NCBI GenBank assembly: GCA_030737875.1
Contig: CM060915.1
Coordinates: forward strand, 635,068,786-635,132,785
Source of the DNA: Allium sativum
Lineage: Eukaryota; Streptophyta; Magnoliopsida; Asparagales; Amaryllidaceae
Reading direction: 5' to 3'
DNA length: 64,000 nt
Shown: one piece after another, positions 36,442-46,196 of the stretch
Position numbering within the stretch: the first letter of the stretch is position 1
Layout of the letters: each line of letters opens with the position of its first letter
The notes under the pieces: model-generated
Databases searched by the model: none
What the model was told of the DNA's origin: nothing
What the model saw: only the letters and a program-made list of their open reading frames with translations
Made by a program: the position numbers and the translations under genes

Positions 36442-37460
36442 TCTACTTGCTTATATGTAAATACGGTTTCTGAACTTTCTAGCTGAATCGATTTTAAGGG
36501 TTATATTAGGAACCTGTATGAAATTGTAAGGTTATATTAGGAACCTGAATCGATTTCATCTTTTAATCAATTTGATGTCTAGTTACTGCTGCTAACTCTT
36601 TTTTCTTTGTTATGCAAATATATAGCCCGGTTGCTAAGATTGGCATCGCCGTTGATCTGAAATTGAGTACAGTTTAACGCTCGTGGATTTGATGTCATCA
36701 TTCCAGTTTTATTCGTCATAATTTGTATGCAGATCAACTAGAAGATGATGGTGAGTACAAAGACGGCGAATGTGAAGATGCGGTTGTATTTAAGGAAGAG
36801 GAGGTAAGGACTTTATCTTATTAGATGATAAACAAACTTCATTTTATTTATTCGATAGTCGAATGACATTATGTTGTTTCTACTTTAATACTTTAATATA
36901 TAGAGTGTAACTGTTGTTAGGAAGATTCCCTGTATAGTGTACAAGTTTAATACTTTAATATACAGAGTGTAACTGTTGTTTGATGTACCCTTTTTGAAAA
37001 GAATGAGAACCTTGGAAAATTAGATATTTAATGTTATCTGGATTTTTACTTGGAACAAAGGTGAAGTCAATACACTGGTTCGTAAGCTTTAGCGAAAAGC
37101 AAATGGTTTATGTTGAATAGTCCATTTTGTCAAGCTAATTATGGTCCTCTGCATTTTTTTTCTTTTTTTTTACTGGATAAATTTGAGAAGCCGACATGTT
37201 GAATAGTCTATGTTGGAATGGTAATTTCATTTCCAGTACAGTAACCTGGAAAGAGGCATTCCAAATTCAGTTGGGTATATGCTGCTTTTACTTTTGAAAT
37301 TGTTTCTCTATTGATTTTCCGATGTTCAATCCATGCGTGTTTATACGAATTTGACTTTTTTACACAAAAAGCAAATGGTTAGATAAAGGGAAGAACGAGT
37401 TTAGTTATTTTAATCTTGTTAAGTTGTGTGGACATTATTTTGCATTATTTTATCTTCAGA
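36442..37460. other. Right half of CACTA-like element, intron-like DNA
   Basis: Mostly AT-rich, T-rich sequence. Two small tandem duplications are visible: GGTTATATTAGGAACCTG repeated near 36500 and 36530, and a ~60-bp unit with TTTAATACTTTAATATA repeated near 36885 and 36945. An exon-like piece is at 36730-36802. Confidence 0.4.
36730..36802 (+). pseudogene. Exon-like fragment in DNA transposon, unidentified
   Basis: A piece rich in GAT/GAA codons is preceded by a TTTGTATGCAG acceptor-like site and followed by a GAG|GTAAGG donor-like site. One frame reads DQLEDDGEYKDGECED and onward without a stop. Acidic and unremarkable, it may come from the same captured gene as 37461-37566, but I cannot place it. 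Confidence 0.3.
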
Positions 37461-37566
37461 GATGAAGAATTCAAGGATGAGAGTGGAAGCAGCCGTCATG
37501 GAAGCTATATGGCGTTCAAGCCTAACATTGATGAATTGGAGATGTTATTAGAGGCTTATTTTATTT
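37461..37566 (+). pseudogene. Captured fragment of an MRS2/CorA-type Mg2+ transporter gene
   Basis: After an acceptor-like TTATCTTCAG, a frame reads DEEFKDESGSS... and ends NIDELEMLLEAYF before a stop. The string ELEMLLEAYF is a hallmark of plant MRS2/MGT magnesium transporters, lying in the long helix ahead of the two membrane segments and the GMN pore motif (family knowledge). The transmembrane part is absent. Only this exon piece is present, inside a DNA transposon, so it cannot encode a channel. It looks like a host exon picked up by the element. The assignment rests on one short motif. Confidence 0.55.
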
Positions 37567-37779
37567 AGATAGTATGTAATAATGCACGAAATGTTGTCTA
37601 AAACTTATTGTTTGTAATACTGAATATTTGAGTATTTTAATAAATTAGTTTGCAAATAACTGTGATATCTGATTTGCTTATGGAGTATTGCTATATTTAG
37701 TGTATTGTTCTTTTCAATTGCAAATGATGTCTATTTTTTTTTAAAACCCAAATGTCAGTCACAACGCTGCATAACAGTT

Positions 37780-37990
37780 GTAGTACATATTATTACAACA
37801 ATGCATAACTGTTGCAATGAAGTTTATTACAACGGTGGAAAGAAGTTGTAAAATATACATATTACAACGGTGCAAAAACGTTGTTAAAGATATTAGTCTA
37901 TTATAACTTCTTAATACACGACGGTTAGCCCACCGTTGTAAAATGTATATTAAAACGGTGTTCCACCGTTGTAATAGGGTCATTTTGTTG
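37780..37990. repeat. Subterminal ACAACGGTG repeats of the CACTA-like element
   Basis: At least eight copies of TTACAACGGTG or its complement CACCGTTGTAA, in both orientations, within about 200 bp. Dense subterminal repeats near the ends are typical transposase-binding regions of CACTA elements. The left end (24385-24520) has fewer, more decayed copies. Confidence 0.6.
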
Positions 37991-37995
37991 TAATG

Positions 37996-38984
37996 ACACC
38001 TCAAAGAGAGTTGGCTAAGCTTTTCGTCTTGGGACGAGATGGCTTCACACCTTACTAAGTTTTTCGTCTAATCGACGCGGTGGCTTCACACCCAAAAGAG
38101 AGTGGAATAATCATTTCGTCTCGTGGCGAGGTGGCTTCACACCTCGCTAAGATTTTTGTCTTACGAAGAGGTGGCTTCACACCTCATTAAGCTTTTTGTC
38201 TTAAGACGTGGTGGCTTCACGCCCCAAAGAAAGTTGACTAAGCATTTCATCTCGCAGTGAGGTGGCTTCACACCTCGCTAAGCTTTTTGTCTTATGACGA
38301 GGTGGCTTCACACCTCATTAAGCTTTTCGTCTTACGACGAGGTGGCTTCACGCCTCACTAACTTTTTCGTTTTACGACGTGTTGGTTTCACACCCCAAAG
38401 AGAGTGATTAACATCGGTGTACAAAAGATATACAACACATGTGATCTAACGAAGATGATCATACACGATCCTAAGATTTCATCCATAAGAATGAAATCGA
38501 ATCATAATTGACTAACTCCAGAAGTTAACTAACAAAGCAAACGCAAGTGTGTCGACCCACTCGTTTTTACCAAAACGTTTAATTAAAGTCGTCATTCAAC
38601 CGAAAAAGCAAGACTTACTTGTATGAAACAACTAACTAAGTGATGCTAAAAAGATTACTAAATCATCACCTAAAGAAAGCTAAAAACATCTCGATAACAA
38701 TAGATATGGGCAATGAAACTTAATTATAACATCTAACTATCAATGAGTAAGAGTAACTAAAGAAACAAAGTATGTTCCTAACTATTCCTCCTCTAAGATA
38801 GAGAAGAGGAAAAATGTTAGATTCAAATAAAATTGATTAGTCAAACAAAGGATCAAGATATAAGATAGTATATGACGGGTCCTAAGACTCAAATAAAATC
38901 CTAAACATGATTTCCTAAGAAACTCAGGACAATGAGCCTCCCCATAATATCTTATATTGTTCCGAACTCGGCCGTAATACCAAG
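37996..38984 (-). mobile_element. Interior 2 of composite element, right part
   Basis: The array resumes (37996-38405, about four to five composite units), then non-coding sequence matches 16790-17356 up to the primer site. The minus-strand frame at 38782-39042 crosses the LTR junction and is chance. Confidence 0.75.
38964..38984 (-). other. Primer-binding site next to LTR C
   Basis: The minus strand reads CTTGGTATTACGGCCGAG after the LTR end, a more decayed version of the site at LTR B. It marks LTR C as the 5' LTR of the whole composite element. Confidence 0.6.
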
Positions 38985-41900
38985 TGTAATGTCCAACCTT
39001 TATACTCGCGTTAGGCAAGGGCATTCTAAGCAATGGTGTCACCTAACCCCAAGAATAAGGAAGTTGAGAAGCGACCATCTGTATGTTAGCTTTGAACGAG
39101 TGTTAAATGTATCGAATAACGTGGTTCTTCTTTTTGAAATTTGATGAGGAAATTTGACACATCTAGTTTAAGTCTACTACACAGTGGCTATATATAATTC
39201 AAAAAGCAATATAAAATACATAACAATAAAATCATATTTTGTCAAACACAGATATTCATATCACTAAGGCGAAGATAGATATGAATATAACAAAAGAGTA
39301 TAAATACAAGGTTAGTGGTCATAGTCGAACCACTATACAACAAAAGAATAGATACAAGTTCTAGCCAGAATATGTATGCATGAAAAAATATAAGATACAT
39401 GTATAATCAAGAACTACAACTCTAATGTAGATAGCAAAATGCCAAAAGGTGGTCCCTGCTAGAAGTCTAATATAAGCACATGTAATACTCGGTCTGACTC
39501 GAGTATTATTTATAAGAATAAACAATAAACGGATCAGTCTAGCTGTACTCATCATAATGAACTGAGATAGAAATAGTGATATAAACAGATAATGACATAG
39601 GAGCAATAACAACAATAATCACAAATAAATGTGAAGTCTCACAAATGTCCATAAAATATGTCGAAGAAAATATCAAAGCTATATAATACACTATCACACT
39701 CTAAAGATATAGCTATTTATGAGAAATGATGTCACCCATCAAGTCAACTCGAAATAGATAACTCGATCTTAGAAAATGAATATTCATGAGAAATGATGTC
39801 TCCTATTGAGATTACATTAAAATAGGAAACATTATACCACGTATCTTGCCGATATAAAATAATCCGAAGATCAACGATATAAATGGATGAACCGAAGTTC
39901 CTTAAGATAATCCGAAGAAAGTCAGGATGATCGGAAGGACGGAATGATATGGAGTTCCACCGGAACCGAAGTTCCTTGGGATGATCCAAAGATCATCGAT
40001 GTGACTCGAAGGTCGGATTGATCAGAACTGACCAAGCTTAGTGTAAACTACACCAAGCTAGTAAATATAAGGGTCGAGCTACATGTCCCATAGCCACTTG
40101 CTCTACTTGAATATTTACGAACAAGTTGTATATTCCACTAGAAAAACGAAATGATCATTGCCACGGTGTTCAATCAAACAAGTCCGAGAATTAACCATCA
40201 AAGGAAACATAAGGGTTCATAGTCCTTGTTTTTACTAAGGCGTTTAATAAAATTTCTCATATGACCAAGAAAAATGTTTGTGAAATCATATACTTGTAGA
40301 TAGTAAAACAATTTGAAAAATAACTTCATATAATGAGGTAGAATTTGAAACCATTTAGTAAAAGATTGGTATCTACTAATAATTTTAAAACCCCTTTTAT
40401 ATGGTTTCAAAGTGGAAAATCTCGTGTAATAGTGATCGAAATAACGATCAAACGAAGAATTCATGTTTTAAATAAAGTGAATTTGAATTTCATGACTATC
40501 GATTATAAATTCGTTCATCACGAATCAATCGAATGTCCATCAAATCAAAATGCAAGATTCTATGAATTAGGGAAACTGAAAAGTCATAGAAAAAAGCGAA
40601 ATAGGCCGAAACTCGACTGGGAAAAAGCATGGATGTACCAAAACGGTTGACCGTGGTCTCCACTGGTCAAGAACAGAATAACATGCATTAAACGTCTGAT
40701 CACCCAGGACAGACATCTGAGCTGACAGTCAACAGTTTTTTTTAATTTTCCCGAGAGCTTGGAAAAACGTCTAACACTTCGGATCAAACGTCAGAGTTGA
40801 AGCAATTAAATATTTTTCCTTTGCAATGAAGGTTATGAAGGTGGAAATGGCCTTGGGCGAGCCTGGACTAATTGTGATGGCTTATGATGATTTCTAAGTG
40901 TCAATGAGGCCCCTAAGGCTTGCCAACGCAACTTACAACACCAAATCCAATTCAGAAGAAGTTAGATCAAAAGATCTCATAATAAAAGGAGCAAAAAGCA
41001 AGATGTGCATTTTAGTATAGGCCAAACATCTAACCTAAAATGCTCAGACGTCTGATCTTACAGGGTAAGATTTCCCGAGAGTTCTGACAAACGTCTGAAC
41101 TAAATGGTTAGACATTTGAGCTGAAGCCTGGGCAAATATTTTCCTAGGCAATGAATGTGCAATCGGTTTTGGCCGATCATGGATCAATGGTGATAGTATA
41201 TAACATTTTCTAAGTAAAAATGAAAGCTCTCTAATTCAAAACTCACATGCACAAACTTACATACATGAGATTGCAATGATTTTTGGTTTTAAATTCTAAA
41301 GCGAACATAATACTAAACCAAAGCAAGCAAACGCGATATAAGTGAACTTTGAAGTCTTAGAACTTGCCGGTGTGACAACGGAGCTTCACAATATTGCCAA
41401 AGCAACTCATAGCATATGCATTCGATTGTGTGTACAATCTAAACAAGAAATTCCAATTTAATTAAACTAAAACTAATGAACCGAAAAGTGTATACTTATC
41501 TAACCAATTCATATGCATATACACAAATCAAAATGAATCTAAATTACACTTTACCAGCCTCTAAGATTGTGGCATAGATGTGAGTTCATTAAAGAACTCA
41601 ACTTTGTTTTCTAGAAGCAAGAAATCAATTCAAAGCTTAGCTCAATCAACCTCTCTTCCAAAATAGCTTGCTAATTTTCGACTTAAGCTCATTTAAATGG
41701 ATTTCCCAAGAATTAGGTTTAGAAAATTTCAGAAATTAAAGAGGATTTGAGTTGGGGAAGATGAAGAGAAGGCTTATCTAAGTTTCTCTTTGGATTTGCA
41801 CAAGATTTCCTCTTGATTTGAATTCCTAATAGCATCTCTCTGTTTAGGAATTCTAATTTCCCTTTCCATTCTCCATTTTTATTTCTCTTGAAGGTTTGGA

Positions 41901-42180
41901 AATGAATGAAGAGGGAGTGAGCTAAGAGGGGTTATAGGGTAGCAGTTTAATGGGCTAGGTTAGCTAACACAAGCCCCAACCAAAGTCCTAAAATTCACAA
42001 ACTCTAAACATATCGATGTTTATAGTTTTTGATCACATAAATGGAATTTTGAACTCAATGGAAGTGGTTTCGAGTCCAAATTCATCCATTTACAAAATGT
42101 GACTTTTTGGATCTATACTCGATTAACGATTGACGACGGTATATTTAAATATATTATCGTTAAATATGCGGGTTGTTACA
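38985..42180 (-). repeat. LTR C (5' LTR) of composite element
   Basis: 3196 bp, with ends TGTAATGTCC and GGGTTGTTACA, collinear with LTR A. It carries the same GAGAAATGATGTC and GATCCGAAG repeats and the ACGTCTG cluster (about 40700-41120), with more substitutions in the palindromes. A small segment near 40840-40870 (GGCCTTGGGCGAGCC) is absent from A and B. Confidence 0.85.
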
Positions 42181-42185
42181 TCTTT
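42181..42185. repeat. Right target-site duplication TCTTT of composite element
   Basis: Partner of 175-179. It directly follows the GTTACA end of LTR C. Confidence 0.85.
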
Positions 42186-42660
42186 GCAACAGGATCTGCC
42201 GAGCAACCTTGGTGAATTTTATTTTGAAGCAGATAGATTTCTACAGGAAGCGGATGCAAGAGTTGAGAAGGATATTATTGAGATTAATATGAATAAGGGC
42301 AGAGAACCGTCTGGATCTAGCAAACGAAAGGATAAGGGCAAGTGAAAAGCTCTGGACAGGAATGGTCGGAATACTTTATCTCGAAAAGAACCCAATTTTT
42401 CCAGATATACCAAACTTAATTTCTTGTTTGAGGACATCAACATGGAAATTTATGATGTAGCTTCATTTAAGTAGCCTCACAGGAGGTGCCTACGCAGAAA
42501 GAACGAGAATTTGGAAATCATTTCTAGTTTCGTGTATGAATGGTCATTCAATGAATGAATGCAAGCATCTAAATGATACCATTGAAGAATGTGTCAGACA
42601 GGGAGAGCTGGTACAATATGTTAGAAATCAGACTATAGCGGTGGAATAGATGCAGCTACC
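42186..42660 (+). pseudogene. Ty3/gypsy (Tat-like) gag fragment, downstream half
   Basis: Continues the gag interrupted at 179. An LGEFYFEADRFLQEA stretch matches LGEFYYEADRFLCEE in the minus-strand gag near 46.55 kb. A lysine-rich linker follows, a stop at about 42342 and further breaks. Near 42535-42600 comes a GHSMNECKHL motif, the counterpart of GHNTDDCKHL in the other copy. These Gag C-terminal motifs resemble a modified zinc knuckle. At least two frame disruptions make it non-functional. No protease or RT follows, so the host element was itself deleted or non-autonomous. Confidence 0.7.
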
Positions 42661-43089
42661 TACTGCCCCACAGAGAGGGAACGAGTCAGGACTAGACTCA
42701 CATGGATTGATCATCAATTGATTTGGATGCCTCTAGACCTTGGATTTCCTAGATTTTTGGTTTCTTTTGCTTTTAGTTTTCGGATGGCTACATCAGCCTA
42801 CCAGTGTACAGGATTAGGTCTGAGACATGCTCTACACCTGACAACAAACCATCCCCTTCTAAAATAATGAATTTATAATTGGAAATGACTAAGTATCTTA
42901 CTCACATACAAGGTTAGGATAATATCCCCAGGAGTTCTCTGCTCCAACGATAAACCGTTGTGTTTGTTTTGATTTTCTATAATTATGATCTTTTCAACTT
43001 TTACAAAATTACTTACTTCCCTTGTATGAATTATGCACATGAAGTATGGAATTGAAAATGGAAATTTCAAACTTTAATTAATGGATTTC

Positions 43090-43330
43090 CAGGTATGGAC
43101 TATGCTTAAAGGACTTAGTTGTCTTGTCAGAATTTGGCAATTTTGCTTGGTCATAGCTCGGGTACAGACCATACTCGATTTGGATTTTTAGGTATGGATT
43201 ATGCCTGAAGGGTTAGACTTTCTTATGAGGACTTGGTAAGGTAATTAAATCGTAACTCGAGTATGGTCTATACTCGGTAAGGATTTCTAAGCATAGACTA
43301 TGCTTGAAGAGAGAGGATAGTTTTGTCAGG
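43090..43330. repeat. Degenerate ~100-bp tandem repeat
   Basis: Three units start with GGTATGGACTATGCTT-like sequence (near 43092, 43190, 43288) and contain TGTCAGGACTTGGCAA and CTCGGGTA-type words. Confidence 0.6.
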
Positions 43331-43419
43331 ACTTGGCAAAATAGTTCGCTTTCTTTATTTCAAGTATGGATTTACTCGCATTGGTTAGGACTTGCGAGGC
43401 CGTGGATTCTTGGACTTGG

Positions 43420-43650
43420 TTTTCTCTCATATTATGATGAGGAAAGATTGTTTGATTCTATTGGCTTTCTATTATATTACGATACGGAGTGATCGTGGGA
43501 TTTCTTTGGAATATGGATTTCTGATTCTCTATCAATACACTCTGATGTGATCATAGTATTATATTAATATGGTCTGGAGCGACCATGGATTTCTAGTTTT
43601 CTATTATTGCGATCCGGCATGATCATGGATTTCTGGTCATATATTGAATT
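43420..43650. repeat. Degenerate ~60-bp tandem repeat
   Basis: Four units share TATTATATTACGATACGG and GTGATCATGGATTTCT-like words. Copies are uneven in length. Confidence 0.5.
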
Positions 43651-44159
43651 TTTGGCTATCGAAGTGTTTAGGACTTGGACATGGGCTTGGCAACTTCAAA
43701 TATACTTGATTAAAGTAACAAAACTCTCGAAGACTTAGGTTTGGAATGTTTGGATTTCGGTTCGAATTGGCCGAGTTGGACATCCTCACTCATCACTTTA
43801 TTCTGGATCGGCATAAAGCCCAAATCGGCTGTCTCGGTTCGATGTGGGCCCCTCACCCATTACAAAGTACTGGAAGAAGCATAGATAACCAAGGGAAGGA
43901 ACGTCCCCGGATCGGCCAATCTGGTTCGATCAGGTCAAAACGGATCCTAGACATGTCCTAGTGACTGTTCCCCACTATTCCACTACTCAAATATGGTCAA
44001 CCTACTGCTCCGCTACATCCGCATCAGCCTCTGCGTGTCTTGGTTGAACCGGATCCGGGTGATGCTATAGATAACTGGATTTTGGACTTCTCAAAGAATC
44101 GATATGAGGCATACTCACAAAGGACACTATTGCTGCAAAACTCACCTTCTTATCTCTAC

Positions 44160-44345
44160 TTTCTTAGATAGAAATCAACTGTGTTGTAATCATATAGTAT
44201 AATAAAAATTTGATTACACTAAGTGGACGTAGGCCTGATTGCCGGACCACTATAAAATCTTGCGTGTCTCTTTTATTTCTTCATTCTGTGATTTGAATTT
44301 TTGTGATTGTGATTCGATTTTGGGTATTCTACTTAGAAGAACCAA
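44160..44345 (+). repeat. 3' end of an LTR related to the Tat-like LTR at 47.8 kb
   Basis: Contains ACTAAGTGGACGTAGGCC, CCGGACCACTATAAAATCTT and CTTCATTCTGTGATTTG in the same order as the complement of 47820-47950. This GTGGACGTAGG...CCACTATAAA arrangement is common near the R/U5 end of plant LTRs. An AATAAAA signal near 44200 could serve polyadenylation. The exact 3' border is uncertain, near 44345. Confidence 0.55.
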
Positions 44346-45122
44346 TCAGCATCAACACATACATTAGAATTCCAGATTTAGAATAATTATGAGATTGACA
44401 AAGAAAATAGAAAAGACTAATCTGATCTAACCTCACAAGTGCAATGGTTGATTCACTTCTCTTCTCTTTATTTCTAATTTCTAAATCTTTTCTAATTCAA
44501 ATGAATTTAATACATGTATTTGATTTTACTAGTTTTGAGAATAAATTAGAGAAGAAGAAATGGCATAATTTTGCTCTAATCTTTAGAAAATATGAGAGAA
44601 GGGGAAAGTTAGGCCTTAATTAATAGGTGCAAGGATCAACCGCATCCATTCCATCATAATATATGAGATCTAGGTCATCTGGACATAATAAAATAATGTT
44701 TTCACCCACAAGCGGGTCAGCCGCTCTCATTAAGCAGTCAACGCTTCATATAGGTGAGTCAATCTGTGGACCCCCTATTTATTATAATAATTAGTGTTAA
44801 TTTTAATATTTTATTTATTTATATTTCGAATTCACTTTCTATCCGTAAGTTCTTCATACTGACTCCGCTCGCGAAACTTTAAATAAGAAAGTTGCTCAAA
44901 ATTTCGCCAAGAACACAGTAGTACTGCTAATATTCTACCATTTTCACAAAATAGTTATATGGAACTAAATTAGTTTGCAAAATTAACTAACGTCAAAATT
45001 ATGGGGTGTTATTGAAAATGTTTGTCATCATTTTTCCTTTCCTTTTGTTTCCTCTTCTCATTGCACATAGTTGTGTAATGTCCTTTCCCATGACACTTAT
45101 AATTTACAATATTGTTACTTGA
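44346..45122. other. AT-rich stretch, nothing recognised
   Basis: No ORF, repeat or motif that I can support. Some thymine-rich tracts only. Confidence 0.4.
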
Positions 45123-45457
45123 TGCAGGAGATGTCATGAATTCCGAGTGATTGCTAATTGATGCCGGATTACACTCGTTCACGGAAACGAGCGTAACTTC
45201 TAAACCGTAAGTCCGATTAAGTCAAACGAAAGCTCTACCTGAAGCTAATTCAGAGGGCTAAAGGTTTTACCATGCAAAGCATCGTAATTGCGGTTTTAGG
45301 GCCCAAAAAAGATCGTTTGATAGGAGTTTTGGGTAGTTTATGCTGATGTTGCAATTTCTACTAAATCGCTCTATGTCTTCTGACGTTGTCTCCAATGCCT
45401 AAGAGCGCTGCTATCTAAAGATTCCATGTGTGACAGCTTTGACCAAAAAGTTTTCAA
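45123..45457 (-). repeat. 337-bp-type LTR, copy 1 (solo or orphan)
   Basis: Starts TGCAGGAGATGTCATG and runs through conserved words (GAATTCCGAGTGATTGCT, CAGAGGGCTAAAG, GACAGCTTTGACCAAAAAG) shared with 48476-48812 in the same orientation. Its right end is decayed (TTTTCAAT for GTGTCAACA). No target duplication is visible. Orientation is taken from copy 2, which adjoins the copia pol. Confidence 0.65.
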
Positions 45458-46196
45458 TAAGTTTGCCCCCTAGAATTTATCTTGCTGGTTGAAGGAAGAT
45501 GTGTTCTGGATAATCTGAGATTTCCATAAGTCCATACCTACAAGGAGACAAGACAAACTATGCAAGAATAATTCTGAGGTGGCCTTACCGGGGTAAGATG
45601 ACCAAGGAAATGCTAATGAAGTTCCAAGACGGCCTTACCAGGGTAAGACGACCAAGGAAATGCGAATGAGGTTCCAAGACGTCCTTACTGGGGTAAGACG
45701 ACCAAGGAAATGCTAATGGGGTTCCAAGACGTCCTTAATGGGGTAAGAAGACCAAGGAAATGCTAATGATAAGTTCATTTATACTGGATGGATCTAGTTT
45801 GGATCCGGAGCTCATGTTTGTTTATACTGGACAGATCCAGTTGGGAGCTGGAGCTCGTCAATGATCTTTATTGATTCATGAAATTTAATCGGTGGTTATT
45901 CTAACCCTGAACACGACTGGAGACTACAGGTCATTTGTGTGCATGTGGGCCGATGTTGCCACACTTATTTCATGCAGAGAAAACAAAGAAGGGCGAGAAG
46001 TCACATAAAAGCCTAAGAATATGAACTATGGACCGGAGTCCGGCAAACTGAAGAGATCCCCTGAGTGGGATCAATTAATGATAAGCTCGCGATTACTCGA
46101 TCCAGGATCGTTCCCTCTTCGGGGAATAGGCGGTGGAAGCACAGGTGTGGAAGCTATTGGTTGAGTTACATATTCAGGTAGCTCTCTTCGTCTGAC
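45458..46196. other. Spacer with minisatellites downstream of minus-strand gag
   Basis: Contains a four-unit ~50-bp tandem repeat (45580-45775) and a two-unit repeat (about 45775-45860, core TTTATACTGGA.GATC). No coding motif is seen apart from possible decayed gag remnants towards 46190. Confidence 0.5.
45580..45775. repeat. ~50-bp tandem repeat, four units
   Basis: The unit core is CCTTACCGGGGTAAGA followed by GACCAAGGAAATGCTAATG. Units start near 45580, 45630, 45680 and 45730. The CCTTAC..GTAAG part is itself a short inverted repeat, so each unit could fold. Confidence 0.8.

Larger units (their letters stand above)
24381..37995 (+). mobile_element. CACTA-like DNA transposon derivative carrying gene fragments, split by NA-2
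   Basis: About 3.35 kb once NA-2 is removed. Both ends are crowded with short inverted motifs: GTTGTAATA/TTACAAC on the left (24381-24520) and ACAACGGTG/CACCGTTGTAA on the right (37780-37990). The right end reads TTTTGTTGTAATG, close to the CACTACAACAAAA terminus common in plant CACTA elements (inference). No exact inverted repeat or 3-bp duplication could be fixed, so the superfamily call is tentative. Inside are AT-rich DNA, a GC-richer block at 25300-25560 and exon-like pieces at 36730-36802 and 37461-37566. No transposase is seen. Confidence 0.5.
180..42180 (-). mobile_element. Composite non-autonomous LTR retrotransposon with three LTRs and two interiors
   Basis: Three direct copies of a ~3.2-kb LTR (TGTAAC...GTTACA ends) are present at 180-3371, 17357-22083 and 38985-42180. 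Purine-tract tails (read on the minus strand) flank LTRs A and B on their right, and iMet-type primer sites flank LTRs B and C on their left. The element therefore reads, on the minus strand, 5' LTR C - interior 2 - LTR B - interior 1 - 3' LTR A. The whole is bounded by one TCTTT duplication. With nested insertions removed the interiors are about 3283 and 3286 bp. Neither holds gag, protease, RT or integrase, so the element is non-autonomous. The three-LTR arrangement most likely arose by unequal recombination between two copies. Mid-element insertions are NA-1, a hAT element, and a CACTA-like element itself holding NA-2. Confidence 0.85.
42660..44160. other. Non-coding tail of the host gypsy element with minisatellites
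   Basis: No coding motif is found. Two degenerate tandem series are present and listed separately. Tat-group elements often have non-coding, repeat-rich DNA between coding region and 3' LTR (family knowledge), which fits this position. Confidence 0.45.
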
